Positions 13,400-14,485 of a DNA stretch of 14,485 bases are shown here, piece after piece; positions within the stretch are counted from its first letter, which is position 1; each line of letters begins with the position of its first letter. The notes under the pieces are model-generated. The model saw only the letters and a list, made by a program, of their open reading frames with translations. It had not been told where the DNA came from and did no database searches. Location: the NCBI GenBank assembly GCA_002428605.1, contig DIXH01000075.1, positions 7,400-21,884 of the forward strand, written 5' to 3'. This stretch comes from Clostridiaceae bacterium UBA6085 (GTDB lineage: Bacteria > Bacillota > Clostridia > Clostridiales > Clostridiaceae). A program made the position numbers and the translations under genes.

Positions 13400-14485
13400 T
13401 CAGTAGGGTATGTCGATCTCTTCCGTCCTCTCATTGCCATGGTTGTCGATTATGACGGCAACAGCCCTAAGACCATTGCCACCATATAGGATATCAACAT
13501 CCAAAGTGATAATGTCAGTGTAGAGATTCGCTTCTGTAATCTCCCCGGAAAGGTCCGTGAATGCCTCAGCGACAGGCAGTGGTGCTTCCATAAGGAATGT
13601 TGTGTCGTTGTATAGCATCACCTTTCCTGACACAGGCCAGTTTGAAATCTTCCTGCCCTGCTCTCCTCGTGAGAATGAAGGGTACACCTTCAGCATTATT
13701 TGACCTGATATACTTGATTTTCCATTCCTAACCCTGCTCGTACCTTCGAATTTCAGTTCAGTCTTCATGACATACTGGGACTTAAGGTCCCTGATTATCT
13801 CTAAAAATTGTGGCTCAGATACTGTTCCTTCTCTGAAAACCACGGAAAGCCTTATTTCATCGCTTAGTGGAAGCTTGACCTCACCTGCGAACAGATATCC
13901 TGTCGATTGCTCCCCCTTGACGGTTATGGGCTCGCTGCCCGGGATAGAAGCAATGAATTCGGCAGTCATGCCTTCCTTATGTACCTTTGGGGAAGCGGTA
14001 AGCCCGAGGACTACAGTCCCTTCCTTCTCATTGAATTCACTGACCATGACAGAGTAGTCCGACAGGTTCGTGTTTCCTGTTTTAAGCTTGTCTTCAAGGG
14101 CATCGGCAATGCTGCCAGGCTGGCTGATTATTAGGCTGTTCAGAAGGTCGACCCTGCTTTTAAGCTCAGCATTCCTTGATTCTTGGGCTGCCATTTCCGC
14201 CTTCATCATATCGATGCTTTTTGAGAACAGAAGATATAGAGAAAGCATTGAAATGGCTGTGACAGCTACTGCCACCATACCGATCGTCCTGTTCCGCCTT
14301 GCGGACCTTAAATTGGCTTCATTCTGCTCTGTGAATAGCCTTACAAGCTGCGGGTCTATCTCAGTACCTTTGACCTCATTTTCCGGCCCGTCTCCGAAGA
14401 GGCTGCCAATGGATACATCAAATGCCTTTGCCAAAGCGATGATGTTCACCATGGTCGGCTGGGCAGCGTCAGATTCCCATTTGGA
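13400..14485 (-). CDS. Membrane-anchored XRE-family HTH protein (N-terminus beyond the right edge)
   Basis: The frame stays open to the window edge and reads SKWESDAAQPTMVNIIALAK then AFDVSIGSLFG, the second half of a Cro/C1-type helix-turn-helix, so the ATG at 14450-14452 is not the true start. After a charged linker comes one membrane helix (TIGMVAVAVTAISMLSLYLL, about 66-85 of the 361 visible residues), a short coiled coil (about 90-120) and a C-terminal domain of about 240 residues, rich in beta-strand patterns, that would lie outside the membrane. A cytoplasmic DNA-binding head linked to an external domain suggests a one-component surface sensor or a morphogenesis factor. I do not recognise the external domain, and ligand and targets are unknown. 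It converges on purB. Confidence 0.78.
   Translation of the reverse strand, partial: SKWESDAAQPTMVNIIALAKAFDVSIGSLFGDGPENEVKGTEIDPQLVRLFTEQNEANLRSARRNRTIGMVAVAVTAISMLSLYLLFSKSIDMMKAEMAAQESRNAELKSRVDLLNSLIISQPGSIADALEDKLKTGNTNLSDYSVMVSEFNEKEGTVVLGLTASPKVHKEGMTAEFIASIPGSEPITVKGEQSTGYLFAGEVKLPLSDEIRLSVVFREGTVSEPQFLEIIRDLKSQYVMKTELKFEGTSRVRNGKSSISGQIMLKVYPSFSRGEQGRKISNWPVSGKVMLYNDTTFLMEAPLPVAEAFTDLSGEITEANLYTDIITLDVDILYGGNGLRAVAVIIDNHGNERTEEIDIPY

Noticed and set aside
1..14485. CRISPR array, tRNA, rRNA or complete mobile element
   Set aside because: No regularly spaced repeats, no tRNA-like cloverleaf or rRNA segments that I could recognise, and no transposase or integrase frame.

Overview
The window looks like ordinary chromosome from a Firmicute of the class Clostridia. 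Evidence: promoters of the TTGACA-17-TATAAT type, strong AGGAGG ribosome binding sites, a Gram-positive LexA (SOS) box in front of recA, the recA-rny gene pair, an HPr with a Ser46 regulatory site, and codon use rich in AGG/AGA (Arg) and ATA (Ile) at roughly balanced GC. I cannot name the genus from sequence alone.

Layout. (1) 1-1715, minus strand: the first 56 codons of an Orn/Lys/Arg decarboxylase with its own promoter and a leader that may be structured, preceded by a secreted protein with SH3 domains and a C39-like peptidase domain. (2) 1859-5680, plus strand: phosphoglucomutase, then a terminator-like hairpin touching the ribosome binding site of a TPR protein, then an NAD-dependent sugar-nucleotide epimerase. 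These are plausibly linked to glucose-phosphate and sugar-nucleotide supply for envelope polymers. (3) 5731-8717: recA, with a consensus promoter and a LexA box at the probable start of transcription, ended by a strong terminator; then rny (RNase Y) with its own promoter and a double hairpin behind it. (4) 8788-11330: a probable operon of PHP-domain phosphoesterase, class I aminotransferase and stand-alone PTS EIIA-Glc protein. (5) 11334-13196: ptsH (HPr) with its own promoter and terminator, and then purB, an adenylosuccinate lyase of the long form that resembles the animal enzyme. (6) 13145-13399: a convergent gap with three terminator-like hairpins and an imperfect inverted repeat that may be a mobile-element remnant. 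(7) 13400-14485, minus strand: a membrane-anchored XRE-family regulator whose N-terminus lies outside the window.

Most of this is core housekeeping, and I see no convincing new defence, CRISPR, phage or biosynthetic system. The points most worth a second look are the EIIA-Glc protein lacking the auxiliary active-site histidine, the decarboxylase leader that could hide its ribosome binding site, two genes whose ribosome binding sites directly follow terminator hairpins, the duplicated hairpin arms behind rny, and the inverted-repeat element between purB and the XRE regulator. Several obvious reading frames begin too far upstream; I corrected the starts of the TPR, rny, EIIA and ptsH genes from ribosome binding sites and promoter positions.
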